The notes under the pieces are model-generated. The model was not told the DNA's origin. It searched no databases and saw nothing but the letters and a program-made list of their open reading frames with translations. From Oligoflexia bacterium (GTDB taxonomy: Bacteria; Bdellovibrionota_B; Oligoflexia; Oligoflexales; JAGOVF01), in NCBI GenBank assembly GCA_030432875.1, contig JAUILP010000003.1, positions 38,267-102,266 of the forward strand: a DNA stretch of 64,000 bases. Direction: 5' to 3'. Of the stretch, positions 18,169 through 27,884 are shown piece by piece (position 1 is the first letter of the stretch; every line of letters starts with the position of its first letter). The position numbers and the translations under genes are program-made.

Positions 18169-18678
18169 CTAAAATGAGCAATGCCATAGTCTCAAGCATA
18201 TATTTCTAATGGCATTATGCTTTTTAGCTAGCTTCGCCTCGTCGCAGTCGTTTAGGTCTAACTCATCCGCCTGACAAAAGTTATCAAATTAAAAAATGAT
18301 GACATCGAGTTTACTCTGCCATTTTTTACTCGTAACCGGGCGCTTAAGTCTTGTTACATCTGCGAAAAGGTTTTCTAATTTATTATTCCAATAATCGCTA
18401 AACCTCAGTAATCCAAGGCACTCAAAATCCACTTCGGGACTCGGCTCCCTTAGTGCGAGCAGAAGAACTAAAAAAGCGTGGGTCCGCGAGTTCCGGTCTA
18501 TGTCGAGCAAAAATTCTCCCGATGTGATCTGCCTATAATGCTTCAAATTTAGCTCAGTAAAAAAGGCAGAAAAAGGATGAATAACTCTTGCCATGTTTGG
18601 GTACGCCTGCGATATAGCTTTTATGTCTAATTGTTGTCTGCGGGTCTTCACTGAAGCTTCGTTAGATATAGATGTCAT
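18169..18678 (-). pseudogene. hypothetical gene with an internal TAA, first copy of the duplicated family
   Basis: The uninterrupted part (18289-18678) codes for 129 residues ending SKKWQSKLDVIIF. The codon that follows is TAA where the related copy at 15043-15321 has GAA. Beyond the stop the same frame continues with FDN, then NAIRNICLRLWHCSF, matching the other copy (NAIRNICLRLWRFP) and ending at a TAG at 18169-18171. So the gene appears shortened by one nonsense change, or the stop is a true new end. The N-terminal part is soluble and mostly helical. Function unknown. Confidence 0.5.
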
Positions 18679-18707
18679 ACTTTCCGCCTTTCCTGTTAAA
18701 GTGTAAT

Positions 18708-18947
18708 TTACCCGCCTACCCTAAATTTGCTGCCATCAGGTCGAATCACCCAAACCTGGTCCTGTATTCCTCCTTTTTGGCCGCCAGATTCGTTATCTGG
18801 TTGGGTTTTTTTAAGATTTTCTAGTCTTTTTAAAGCAGTCTCGGTCGCTGCTGATTCATCTCGGTAAGTGCCAACCAGCGAGTATTCTTCGCTAGAAAAC
18901 GTGTCAAATCCGATAAGACGCCAGCGACTGGGTCGGTTTTTGGTCAT
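18708..18947 (-). CDS. small hypothetical protein, 79 residues
   Basis: A compact soluble protein, with SRWRLIGFDTFSSEEYSLVG near the start and VWVIRPDGSKFRVGG at the end. Its composition and the spacing to the next minus-strand gene (29 bases) look like a genuine small gene. AAAGGAGAAAAG lies just upstream of the ATG, a strong ribosome site. No family recognised. Confidence 0.6.
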   Translation of the reverse strand: MTKNRPSRWRLIGFDTFSSEEYSLVGTYRDESAATETALKRLENLKKTQPDNESGGQKGGIQDQVWVIRPDGSKFRVGG

Positions 18948-19241
18948 TCTTTTCTCCTTTTCGTTATTAAAAATTTTGCCCTTATTTTACGTAACGGAAA
19001 CCTCATGTCAGATAAGGTCAAGAGAATGAGAAACGCTAAACTACTGTCCCCTAGTCAGGGGGATATCGATGAACGCAAGATTTAAAAATTGAAAGCTGAA
19101 GATTTGGTACCCAAGGGTGGGTGGAATAACCATCGATTATGTCTGGTATTTATCTCACTTTGTCCTTAAATGTCACGCCACAGGACGACATAGGATTTAT
19201 AAGCGGTTAGTAAAAAATAATTTTCACTTAGGAGTTCCTAA

Positions 19242-20399
19242 ATGCAAAAGACATTAAAAATAATTCTTATGTCGTCTTTCTTACCTTTACCAGCATGCCA
19301 CACCCCCGACCCTCGAATTGACAGCAATTATGATTCTTTAACGGAGAATCGCATGCAGATGTATGGCTTAAACCAGGAAATTGAAGCAAGTCAAAAAGAA
19401 CCTCCCGCCTGGGTGAGCTCGTTTTTGGATTCGTGGGACTGTGGCGACGACTTTTGCACCGTAGGGCGGGCTGAAATTAGTGCCGATGATGCTTCCCCCT
19501 TTAGCTGTTTGGAAGTCAGTAAGATAAAAGCCAAAGCGAATTTGGTCTCGGTCATACAAACAGATATTTCTAAAAAAATAATGCTGGGTGCGGAGGGATT
19601 GGCGACTGATCAGCAGCAGATAAAAACGATCCTCGTCGAGGGCTTTGAGGTTCGGAATTTATCGCGTATCGTCCTGGGGGAAAACTATTACAAGCTTATT
19701 TTGAAGCATGCTCATGATGCTCCGCACGGATTTTATCAATGCTTTTCTGTAGCGAAGATATCAAAATCCCATTTGCATGCAATGATTATTCGCGAGGCTG
19801 ACAAATTGTTGGGCCCCCAAAACTCGCCTGAGTTTAAAAAACAAATGGAGCAGGAGTGGAATAGGTTTTTTAAAATAGATTCACGACTAGAAAGTGGTGA
19901 TGTTACGCCTGCCGGAGAACACGAAGTTAAAAGTCCGGAAAATTTCGGCCTTACCGGGGATAGCTTAGAGTCGGTTCGCGAGAATGTCGTTAGGGTAGCT
20001 AAGGCATTTTTAAAGCTCCCGTATCAGCTAGGAGGTGATCTTGAAGATGGCTCAATTGATTGCTCAAACTACGTAAAAATTGTTTATTCGGTTTTTGGTT
20101 TAAGGCTCCCACGCACCTCTCCAGAACAGTTTGATTATGCCCAAGCTTCCGCTGTATACTCGGCACTGCTTCCCGGCGATCTTGTATTTTTTAACGGGTC
20201 ACTTCGCCCCTCAGATCAACCCAGTCATGTTGGTATCTATTTAGGTGAGAACAGATTTATCAATGCCAATGGCAATAGCAACGCAAGAAAAGTTCAAATT
20301 GATGATCTCTCGAGTGAGTATTGGCAAAGAAAATATTTAGGGGCGAGAAGGTTGATCACCGAAGACAATTTTTCAACCACGCTGCTAAGCCAGAGATAA
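19242..20399 (+). CDS. NlpC/P60 peptidase lipoprotein, copy 2
   Basis: A 385-residue paralogue of the protein at 16731-17888, on the opposite strand. AGGAG lies 7 bases before the ATG. The signal MQKTLKIILMSSFLPLPAC gives a lipidated cysteine. The LPP20-like middle (CTVGRAEISADD) and the NlpC/P60 end (IDCSNYVKIVYSVFG, PSHVGIYLG, NANGN) are intact. It probably cleaves peptidoglycan peptides at the inner face of the outer membrane. The PEGA protein gene follows after 32 bases, so the two may form an operon acting on the cell wall. Confidence 0.88.
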   Translation: MQKTLKIILMSSFLPLPACHTPDPRIDSNYDSLTENRMQMYGLNQEIEASQKEPPAWVSSFLDSWDCGDDFCTVGRAEISADDASPFSCLEVSKIKAKANLVSVIQTDISKKIMLGAEGLATDQQQIKTILVEGFEVRNLSRIVLGENYYKLILKHAHDAPHGFYQCFSVAKISKSHLHAMIIREADKLLGPQNSPEFKKQMEQEWNRFFKIDSRLESGDVTPAGEHEVKSPENFGLTGDSLESVRENVVRVAKAFLKLPYQLGGDLEDGSIDCSNYVKIVYSVFGLRLPRTSPEQFDYAQASAVYSALLPGDLVFFNGSLRPSDQPSHVGIYLGENRFINANGNSNARKVQIDDLSSEYWQRKYLGARRLITEDNFSTTLLSQR

Positions 20400-20431
20400 A
20401 ACCATATAACATGATATGAAGGGTATGACCT

Positions 20432-22354
20432 ATGAGGTATGGACTCATTTTTCTCATGAGCATTTATTCCCCAGGTGTATTTGCTGATACAGCCGGACAA
20501 AATGGTGATGTCTTTTACTCGACAGGACAGGCCCAGTCTGATCGCAAGTTGGCAGCAGAAAAAGAAGCCTGTGACAGTGCTAAAAGAGAACTCATAGGCT
20601 ATATATTTGGTCTGAGCACCAAAGTCATGAGTAATGTTATTCAAGTCCAAGATATGACCAATATAACCCAGTCAATTGATGCGGACTCGGATTGGTTGCA
20701 TCTTATTTCTTTAAAACAAAACGTCATTTCAGAATTCAAACAAGACCAGTATATCGCAACCTGTCACCTGCAGTATCCTGTGCCAGAGGCGAATAAAGAA
20801 AAGAAGCGCATTGAGCGTGCTAGGAATTTGCTTGATAAGCAAAAATTAAATCGCGCTAATTTTGAACATACTGACCCCGTTCGCTTTGGTAGACTGACGG
20901 TTCGCTCTAATGTCAGTAAGGCTAAGGTTTTTTTAGACGGTGTTTTCTGGGGCTCAACTCCTTTAGAAATAGATCGGGTGCCCTTGGGTAAGCACCAGCT
21001 TATTACATCTGCAGAGGCGTACGTTTCCGACAGTCAGGAAATCACAATGGATCTCGGCGAAAATAAACAGATTTTTATTACCTTGACAAAGAATTTTGCT
21101 TCCTTAGAAATTATGGATCTTCCTCCAGGAGCAAAGCTATGGATAAATGGGATAAAAGTGCCTTCAGGACAAACTCATCCCGAGCCGGGGGACGTGATCA
21201 TCCGAGCCGAAGCGCCTTTTTATCACCCCTACCAAGATAGAATATCCATAAACCCCGGAGCTCGGCTTCAGCATAGCATCTCAATGACAGCTAAAGCGGT
21301 TCCCGTCAGTTTTATTTCCAAGGGCGAAAAAGCGGACGTTTACGTCAATGGAACAAAGCACGGTTCAACCCCCCTGATTAAAGAGTTCCCCGTAGGATCA
21401 TATACGGTAGACTTTATGACCTCAGCTGGGATTCTTTACAGTCAGAGCTTAATGGTTGTCCCAGGCGGGAAAGTGACGGTAACTGCGCCCGCGCCTAAGA
21501 AAACACAAACGACCCATGCACATTTTTCCTCTGTAGTTCTTTATAAAGATGCCTCATTATCGGTGAGGAAGAATTATAGTTCCTTTAGAGAAATTCCGAA
21601 TTTTTCGGGGAAAACAGCTTCAGTCTCCTTTGAAATGATGGAACCTAAAAATGCTTTTATTTATGTCAATGGCACATTAGCAGGAAAACACGCCATTGTT
21701 ATTGATGATGTCGCCCTAGGTACCGTTATTAAAGTCGAATCAGCGGGATATTATAGCAGCGAATTTCAAATTCGCACGGTAGGTGAAGAATTTACGTCAA
21801 CGCTCGACCAACAAATTCTCAAGGTTTACGGGGGAATTGAGAACAATTACAAAATATTTATGTTTCGTAAAATGCCCCAGTTTGACAAACATGGTGTCAC
21901 TCTGGCAATCGGGAAAAGAGCCCAGGGGACATCATATAATTTAAGTTCTGGAGAGGTGGTCGGCATATTTCAAGACCTGGATAAAGCAAAGGAGCTTTCT
22001 ATTTGGTCTGATGCCAGCGCAAATATCATTTATTTAGATGCCAGTACCAATACCGTACCTGCATTAGCGATACAAACTGATTTTAAGTCTGTAAATGATG
22101 CGCTTGATGGGCAGGTAACTGATATTCAGCTTTCTGACCCAGATGCCGGTATTAATGCGAATCAAATTTTCCCAGGATCTAGTTCTAATCTTTCCAGTCG
22201 TACGATATTTGTGGGACATGCTTATTTTTTACCGACCATAGATAGATCTCATCATGGCTCAAGTATTACTTTTGGCGCTCCCTTTGCGGTAAAAAAACTT
22301 GAATTGCAGTCCAAAAATACGGACGTCGCAAATGCTAAAAGATATTCTCCCTGA
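20432..22354 (+). CDS. exported PEGA-domain protein with LPP20-like N-terminus
   Basis: A 640-residue exported protein (signal ending near PGVFADTAG). The N-terminal part VFYSTGQAQSDRKLAAEKEA resembles LPP20-like domains. From about residue 150 several PEGA-type repeats follow, each with a strand, a short VNG/LDG turn, GSTPL and a second strand: KVFLDGVFWGSTPLEIDRVP, then VYVNGTKHGSTPLIKEFPVG, and degenerate copies with LWINGIKVPSG and IYVNGTLAGKHAI. PEGA domains are surface or periplasmic beta modules often found in repeat arrays. The last 150 residues look like a separate domain. Neighbouring NlpC/P60 gene suggests a cell-envelope function. Confidence 0.85.
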   Translation: MRYGLIFLMSIYSPGVFADTAGQNGDVFYSTGQAQSDRKLAAEKEACDSAKRELIGYIFGLSTKVMSNVIQVQDMTNITQSIDADSDWLHLISLKQNVISEFKQDQYIATCHLQYPVPEANKEKKRIERARNLLDKQKLNRANFEHTDPVRFGRLTVRSNVSKAKVFLDGVFWGSTPLEIDRVPLGKHQLITSAEAYVSDSQEITMDLGENKQIFITLTKNFASLEIMDLPPGAKLWINGIKVPSGQTHPEPGDVIIRAEAPFYHPYQDRISINPGARLQHSISMTAKAVPVSFISKGEKADVYVNGTKHGSTPLIKEFPVGSYTVDFMTSAGILYSQSLMVVPGGKVTVTAPAPKKTQTTHAHFSSVVLYKDASLSVRKNYSSFREIPNFSGKTASVSFEMMEPKNAFIYVNGTLAGKHAIVIDDVALGTVIKVESAGYYSSEFQIRTVGEEFTSTLDQQILKVYGGIENNYKIFMFRKMPQFDKHGVTLAIGKRAQGTSYNLSSGEVVGIFQDLDKAKELSIWSDASANIIYLDASTNTVPALAIQTDFKSVNDALDGQVTDIQLSDPDAGINANQIFPGSSSNLSSRTIFVGHAYFLPTIDRSHHGSSITFGAPFAVKKLELQSKNTDVANAKRYSP

Positions 22355-22385
22355 GTCCCCAGGGTCTTTAGCAAAAGTGGGACTC
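22353..22385 (+). terminator. possible hairpin after the PEGA gene
   Basis: GAGTCCC (22353-22359) and GGGACTC (22379-22385) form a 7-bp stem with a 19-base loop beginning at the stop codon. There is no good T run, so termination is uncertain. Confidence 0.3.
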
Positions 22386-22531
22386 TCTCAATATAAAAAT
22401 TAGTAGTTGCAGAAAATTGTTAAAAAAACTGGCCTTACTTGCCTTCCTACCCAGGGGGAGTTTTAGGCTATACCCGGTGCTTCCGATAAATAGTTCTTAT
22501 AAAAATTATGACCTTTAAGGGACAAATCCTT

Positions 22532-24532
22532 ATGCCTCGTTATTTGACCAAATCACGTTATAAGCTTGCGTTAGAGTGTCCTCGTAAGCTTTACTACAAT
22601 GATCACTCTGACATATATGAGAATACCAAGCAAAATAATGATTTTCTGAGAGCACTTGCTGAAGGCGGTTTTCAGGTGGGCGCTTTAGCTCAGCTTTATC
22701 ATGAGGGCGGCACTGAAATCACCTCCCTAAAACATCAGGAAGCTTTAGACGAGACGGCTTTACTGCTGGAGCAGGAACAGGTGATTATCTATGAGGCTGC
22801 TCTAGCTTATGGCCCTTTTTTTGTTCGTGTTGATGTGCTTATAAAAGACGGAACTCACATCGATCTCATAGAGGTCAAAGCCAAATCCTTTAACCGCGAC
22901 GAAGAAAGCTTCTATGATAAAAAGCTTTTAAAAAAAGGCCAGAAACGTTTGGTGAGTAGCTGGCGCCCTTACCTCTTTGATGTCGCTTTTCAAACCATGG
23001 TCGCACAGAAGAGTCATCCGCAGTGGCAGGTGTCGCCTTACCTCATGCTTGCAGACAAGGAGGCGCGAGCGAGTGTTGACGGGTTAAATCAAAAGTTTCT
23101 CATAGCCAAAGAAAATGGACGGCCCAAAATACTCATTTCATCCCAGTTAAAGGCTTCTGATCTCGGCACCCCTCTGCTCACTAAGGTAGATGTCAAAGAG
23201 CCCGTAGAGCTCATCCTCAGCGGGCAGGATGCGGGGGGAGCGAGTTTTGAGGCTGAAGGTCTCCCTTCGTTCTATGATCAGGCCGTGGCATTAGGTAAGA
23301 GCTACCAAAATGATGAAAAATTAGCCCCGGTCTTAAGCAAAGTGTGTCGCGGCTGTGAATTTAGGTGTGGGTCTGACTGCGGCAAAAAAAGTGGTTTTAA
23401 CGAATGCTGGAGGGCAAAGCTTGGCACAAGTAAGATCACGGAACCCTTAGTCCTGGATTTATGGGCTTATCTCAAAGTCGATGACCTCATTGCGAGCGGC
23501 GTCTATTATCTCTCGGACGTCTCAGAAAGTGACTTAAAGATTAAAGAAAACGATAAAAAATCAGGTTTATCTCGCTCTGAGCGCCAGTGGTTACAGGTCT
23601 CTTATGCCAAGGATCAAAATCGACCCGTCTATTTTGATTATGACGTGCTACAGGAGGCTATGGATAGCTGGCGGTACCCGCTGCATTTTATCGATTTTGA
23701 AACGACCATGGTGGCCATTCCATTTCACAAAGGACGCCTCCCCTATGAGCAAATTGCTTTTCAATTTTCGCATCATAGTGCTGCCAAAGATGGGTCTGTA
23801 AAACATGCGGGTCAGTTTATAAGTACGGTGCCTGGGGTTTTTCCGAACTTTGATTTTGTGCGTGCCTTAAAAAAAGAGCTGGAACACGATAACGGTACCA
23901 TTTTTCGCTATGCGACGCATGAAAACTCCGTCCTCAATCAAATCATTATCCAGCTTGGGGAGTCTACGGAGGCAGATCGTTACGAGCTTATAGACTGGAT
24001 AAAAACGATTACGAAGTCTAAGGAAAAGGCAGAGGACGCGTGGGAAGGTAAGAGAACGATGGTGGATCTCTGTGATCTGGTAAAGCGGGCTTATTATCAC
24101 CCGCATATGCAGGGGTCAAATAGTATCAAAAAGGTGTTGCCTGCGATTATTAAACATTCAGATTATCTGAGAAAAAAATATTCCTCCGGTACTTACGGAA
24201 AAGAGGGAGGAATTGAAAGCCTAAATTTCCGAGGGCAGAGGTGGCTTTTAGAAGATGGCACTGATAAGGGACTTGATCCTTATAAGCAGCTCCCGGTGAT
24301 TGAGGAAAGTGGCAGTGCGGATGGCCTTTTTGATGGAGAGGGAATAGCAGAGGGTGGAGCCGCGATGACGGCGTGGTCACGGATGCAGTTTACCCAGATG
24401 AGTGAGCAGGAGAGAGCGGGGCTTGCGGAAGCACTGCTTAAATACTGTGAGCTGGATACTCTTGCTATGGTGATGATTTATGAGTACTGGCGGGAGGAGA
24501 TTGAGAAGAATAGGCAGAGGAGAGTGGCTTGA
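22532..24532 (+). CDS. DUF2779 domain protein (Cas4/PD-(D/E)XK-like N-terminus, RNase H-fold-like C-terminus)
   Basis: I choose the ATG at 22532 because AAGGG lies 10 bases upstream and the product then begins with the family start MPRYLTKSRYKLALECPRK. The N-terminal part has GPFFVRVDVL and IDLIEVKAK, the D and ExK of a PD-(D/E)XK nuclease fold, followed by a cysteine cluster (CRGCEFRCGSDC) that could bind an iron-sulphur cluster as in Cas4/AddB-like proteins. The C-terminal half, the DUF2779 part, contains LHFIDFETTMVAIP, which resembles the first motif of DEDD exonucleases, and a late YCELDTLAMV. DUF2779 proteins are uncharacterised; a nucleic-acid-processing role is inferred. It stands at the left edge of the defence-like island. 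Confidence 0.85.
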   Translation: MPRYLTKSRYKLALECPRKLYYNDHSDIYENTKQNNDFLRALAEGGFQVGALAQLYHEGGTEITSLKHQEALDETALLLEQEQVIIYEAALAYGPFFVRVDVLIKDGTHIDLIEVKAKSFNRDEESFYDKKLLKKGQKRLVSSWRPYLFDVAFQTMVAQKSHPQWQVSPYLMLADKEARASVDGLNQKFLIAKENGRPKILISSQLKASDLGTPLLTKVDVKEPVELILSGQDAGGASFEAEGLPSFYDQAVALGKSYQNDEKLAPVLSKVCRGCEFRCGSDCGKKSGFNECWRAKLGTSKITEPLVLDLWAYLKVDDLIASGVYYLSDVSESDLKIKENDKKSGLSRSERQWLQVSYAKDQNRPVYFDYDVLQEAMDSWRYPLHFIDFETTMVAIPFHKGRLPYEQIAFQFSHHSAAKDGSVKHAGQFISTVPGVFPNFDFVRALKKELEHDNGTIFRYATHENSVLNQIIIQLGESTEADRYELIDWIKTITKSKEKAEDAWEGKRTMVDLCDLVKRAYYHPHMQGSNSIKKVLPAIIKHSDYLRKKYSSGTYGKEGGIESLNFRGQRWLLEDGTDKGLDPYKQLPVIEESGSADGLFDGEGIAEGGAAMTAWSRMQFTQMSEQERAGLAEALLKYCELDTLAMVMIYEYWREEIEKNRQRRVA

Positions 24533-25187
24533 GTGTTGATAGCCGGTTCGATGAATTATTTATGGCATTGAACTTTGGAATAAATCCATGGCCTAAAGAA
24601 AAATAATGTTAAAAAATACTAATCCTGTTAGGAAAAGTACCCTAAGAACATACTGCCAATATGATTAAGCCAGTCAAAATTATTAACAGGCGTTTCCATT
24701 AAATGAGCGGAGCGAAATCAATGGAAATGCCTGTTAATATAAATAGCACATTGCTATCAATCTCATTCTCCTAAAAGATCAAGTAATCACGCTATCGGAG
24801 CGCTGCGTTTACATAGACATTGTGGATTGGGATGTCAGATTATAAAAAGTTAGCGGGCTAAAGAACTTCCGGGGAGCTCATCAGTTTTCTCCCTAAATTT
24901 CATATTTCTGATAAAAAATCTTCCCGCCAAAAATCTTACATCTTTCCAAATACGTCCAATAATAGGCTCTGATTTTAGGAACGCATAATAGCGATAGATT
25001 TAACATTATTCTATTGCTGTATAAAAAATATAGCTACTTCATAAACGTCAGTAAATATAAGCAATTTAGTGTTTTATTATTGTTTTGCGTACTCGCTGTC
25101 AGTTAATTTAGATTAATTAAATTGTCATTCAAAACCGATCTCTCAAAACCAATGAAATGCTAACCAGATATTTTGGGAGATAAAGGA
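24533..25187. other. 650-base non-coding region holding a long inverted repeat
   Basis: No convincing gene on either strand. It contains the 19-bp inverted repeat at 24682-24738 and an A+T-rich leader before the Z1 operon. No tRNA or integrase gene is seen here. Confidence 0.4.
24682..24738. repeat. 19-bp inverted repeat with 19-base spacer
   Basis: The left arm ATTAACAGGCGTTTCCATT (24682-24700) pairs with AATGGAAATGCCTGTTAAT (24720-24738) with only one G-T pair out of 19. The spacer contains GAGCGGAGCG. Arms this long, with no T run, point to a structured or recombination-type element rather than an ordinary terminator. Confidence 0.75.
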
Positions 25188-27884
25188 ATGCCTGGGATAA
25201 ATGAAATAGTTCAGTGGATGCGGGATGAAAGGAACGGCATTCCATTAACTGATAATCGTGACCAGCTCGAGAAATATAGAGAAGTAATTGCTGATTTTTT
25301 TGAGCTGAAGACCTCTGCAAAATTGATAGATGAGGCGATACTAAAATATATATCAAGATTAGATTTCGTCATGCCGGAAACATCGATCGTTGTTGACCAT
25401 GATCAGGTTCACGACGATTCTTGGGTCGCTGAATCGCTAAAACTCGATCGACCGTCATGGAATCGCCTTAGACTTTTCTTACTAGAGAAACGAAAACGAG
25501 ACGAACGCTCTGTTTGCCATCTAGATGAGGAATCTGAAATTGTTTTAAGGCAACTTGGAAATCCAAAATCACCAAAAACATCAAAAAGAGGTCTTGTAGT
25601 TGGTTACGTTCAGAGCGGCAAAACAGCGAATATGGCTGCGGTTATGGCAAAAGCTGCAGATTCAGGCTATCGTATCATTATTGTGTTTGCTGGCGTACTC
25701 GATTCTCTCCGTCAACAAACACAACGAAGATTTGATGAAGAACTCACTGGCGGCAGGTTAGATACCTTCATAGATAATTGGGCACACGTCCCTAGAGTTC
25801 AGTACTTTAGCGACAATGATTTAAATTGGCGTTGTGGAACATTCTGTAATCCTCATAGCCAAAAATCTGGAGACATCGAAAAAAGACCAGAGCATTTTCA
25901 TCGTCTCGGACCAAATGGCGGCCCTGCGCTATTTGTCATTAAAAAAAATCCACGTCGTCTAAAAATACTAAAAGAAGCGCTACAATCTTCAAAACTAGCG
26001 AAAGATGGGCAAATCTATTTTCCAGCTCTAATAATTGATGATGAGTCTGATCAAGCCACCATTAATATTAAAGCTCATAAAGATGAAATTGCCGGGACTA
26101 ATAGAGCTATAAGAGAACTACTTAATACCTTCAGCAACTGCACATACCTTGGATATACGGCAACACCTTTTGCAAACATTTTGATTGATCCAAACACCAA
26201 AAGTGATTTGGGCGAGGACCTATTTCCACGAGACTTTATAATCACCCTAAGTCCACCTAAAGCTTACCTCGGCGCGAAGGAACTGTTTGGAGTCAAAAAT
26301 ATCTCTGAAGCAGATGAAGATGAGTCAATGCTGCCTATCGTTAATTACATTCCTGAAGAAGAAGCAAAACTGATGGGAGACAGAAAATCATCACGAAACA
26401 TTGATATTGTGGCTAACGAATCTTCTTCACTTCGAGGAGCAATAAACAGTTTCATTCTATCGTCAGCTTGCCGTGTCCACCGTGGTCACGCCAATGAGGA
26501 TATGAGTATGCTTATCCACCCCAGTAGCTATACAAATATTCAAAATCGGCTTTATGAACCGGTGCATGCATATTTAACGCAAATTAAAGCGTTACACAAT
26601 ACTCATAGCTTAGATCGCAAATTAAAAGACGTTTTAAAAAAGATATGGGAAAATGATTTTCTGCCCAAATCACAGGAAATTAGGACTAGGTTTATTGAGC
26701 TCCCAATATTACCTTCATTTGAAGTTTTAGAGCCGCTAATATGTGACATACTACGTGAGATCGAAATTAAGGTCCTACATTCTGGTACTAATGACTACTT
26801 ACAATATTTGGACCCTACTCAACCAAAGCGATATATCATAATTGGCGGCAACAAATTGTCCCGCGGACTTACTCTTGAAGGGCTATCAGTCTCATATTTT
26901 ACAAGATCGTCTAAAGCTTATGATACGCTGCTACAAATGGGGCGTTGGTTTGGTTATCGAAGGCACTATGTTGATCTAACTAGATTATACATGCGACCAT
27001 CAGCTGCTGATGCTTTTGCCCAATTAGCATTTGTCGAAATGGATTTGCGTGATCAATTTAAAAACTATCAACTGCAAGGTGTCAAGCCTTTAGAAATGCC
27101 CCCAAAGATAGTGAAGTTACCCGCGTTAACAATAACAGGAGCAAATCGTATCGGTGCAGGAACTAAGGTTGAGCTTGATTTTAGCTCTCAAGTTGTTCAA
27201 CAAGTAAATTTCAATTTTAATGATACGAATTCTATAAAAAATCAAAATGAGATTATAAACAATTTTATAGCATCCTTAGGTGCACCTGCTCCCGCTTATT
27301 ATAGGAATAATACGAGACCAAAGAGAGGATCGCATATTTGGCTCCATGCAGTTGGCAATGAAATCATTATTGATTTGATAGCAAAATTAAACCTTGAAAA
27401 TATTCAAAAGCAACTATTTGTAACTTATTTAAAAGACCGTATGCGAGATCGAAAATGGTTTATCGCAATTGCAGGAAAAGAGGAAGGTCTATCATTAGGA
27501 ACATTCAAATTAGGAGATCAATCCAAGGAAATTGTGGCTGTAAATCGCCAAATTAAAAGTGCCAACATACCGACTATTAGATCCCTTTACTCTAAAGGCG
27601 AACTGGAAGATGTGATACATAACACGCTAGCAAAAAATGGTATCGATAAAGATGCCGTCGGAATTTTAACATTCTATTTTCTTAATTCTGACCCCAAAAT
27701 ATTGTGGCCTTCCGACGCCCTATATCCGCCGCCTAAAAGTTTTATTGAAAATCGACCTAGCTACATTATAGCACCTGCTTTTTCGATACCAAAAACGGCT
27801 TCGGGGGTCGTAAAGGTCAGCATACCTGTTTTGGAACAAACATTTGTTGAAAGTGATGATATGGAGGTTAGTGGAGATGAATGA
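25188..27884 (+). CDS. Z1 domain ATPase (helicase-like), defence-associated
   Basis: I start at the ATG at 25188 with GGGAG and AAAGGA upstream; a TTG at 25173 is the alternative. The 898-residue protein has a P-loop GYVQSGKT near residues 139-146, a DE box in IIDDESDQA near 285 to 290, a TATPFAN motif, and an arginine-finger-like LLQMGRWFGYR in the conserved block after GGNKLSRGLTLEG. These are the landmarks of the Z1 domain, which belongs to restriction-like and MORC/MutL-linked defence systems (for example Mza). It overlaps the next gene by 8 bases, so the four genes to 33.5 kb form one operon. It probably couples ATP hydrolysis to DNA sensing or movement. Confidence 0.88.
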   Translation: MPGINEIVQWMRDERNGIPLTDNRDQLEKYREVIADFFELKTSAKLIDEAILKYISRLDFVMPETSIVVDHDQVHDDSWVAESLKLDRPSWNRLRLFLLEKRKRDERSVCHLDEESEIVLRQLGNPKSPKTSKRGLVVGYVQSGKTANMAAVMAKAADSGYRIIIVFAGVLDSLRQQTQRRFDEELTGGRLDTFIDNWAHVPRVQYFSDNDLNWRCGTFCNPHSQKSGDIEKRPEHFHRLGPNGGPALFVIKKNPRRLKILKEALQSSKLAKDGQIYFPALIIDDESDQATINIKAHKDEIAGTNRAIRELLNTFSNCTYLGYTATPFANILIDPNTKSDLGEDLFPRDFIITLSPPKAYLGAKELFGVKNISEADEDESMLPIVNYIPEEEAKLMGDRKSSRNIDIVANESSSLRGAINSFILSSACRVHRGHANEDMSMLIHPSSYTNIQNRLYEPVHAYLTQIKALHNTHSLDRKLKDVLKKIWENDFLPKSQEIRTRFIELPILPSFEVLEPLICDILREIEIKVLHSGTNDYLQYLDPTQPKRYIIIGGNKLSRGLTLEGLSVSYFTRSSKAYDTLLQMGRWFGYRRHYVDLTRLYMRPSAADAFAQLAFVEMDLRDQFKNYQLQGVKPLEMPPKIVKLPALTITGANRIGAGTKVELDFSSQVVQQVNFNFNDTNSIKNQNEIINNFIASLGAPAPAYYRNNTRPKRGSHIWLHAVGNEIIIDLIAKLNLENIQKQLFVTYLKDRMRDRKWFIAIAGKEEGLSLGTFKLGDQSKEIVAVNRQIKSANIPTIRSLYSKGELEDVIHNTLAKNGIDKDAVGILTFYFLNSDPKILWPSDALYPPPKSFIENRPSYIIAPAFSIPKTASGVVKVSIPVLEQTFVESDDMEVSGDE

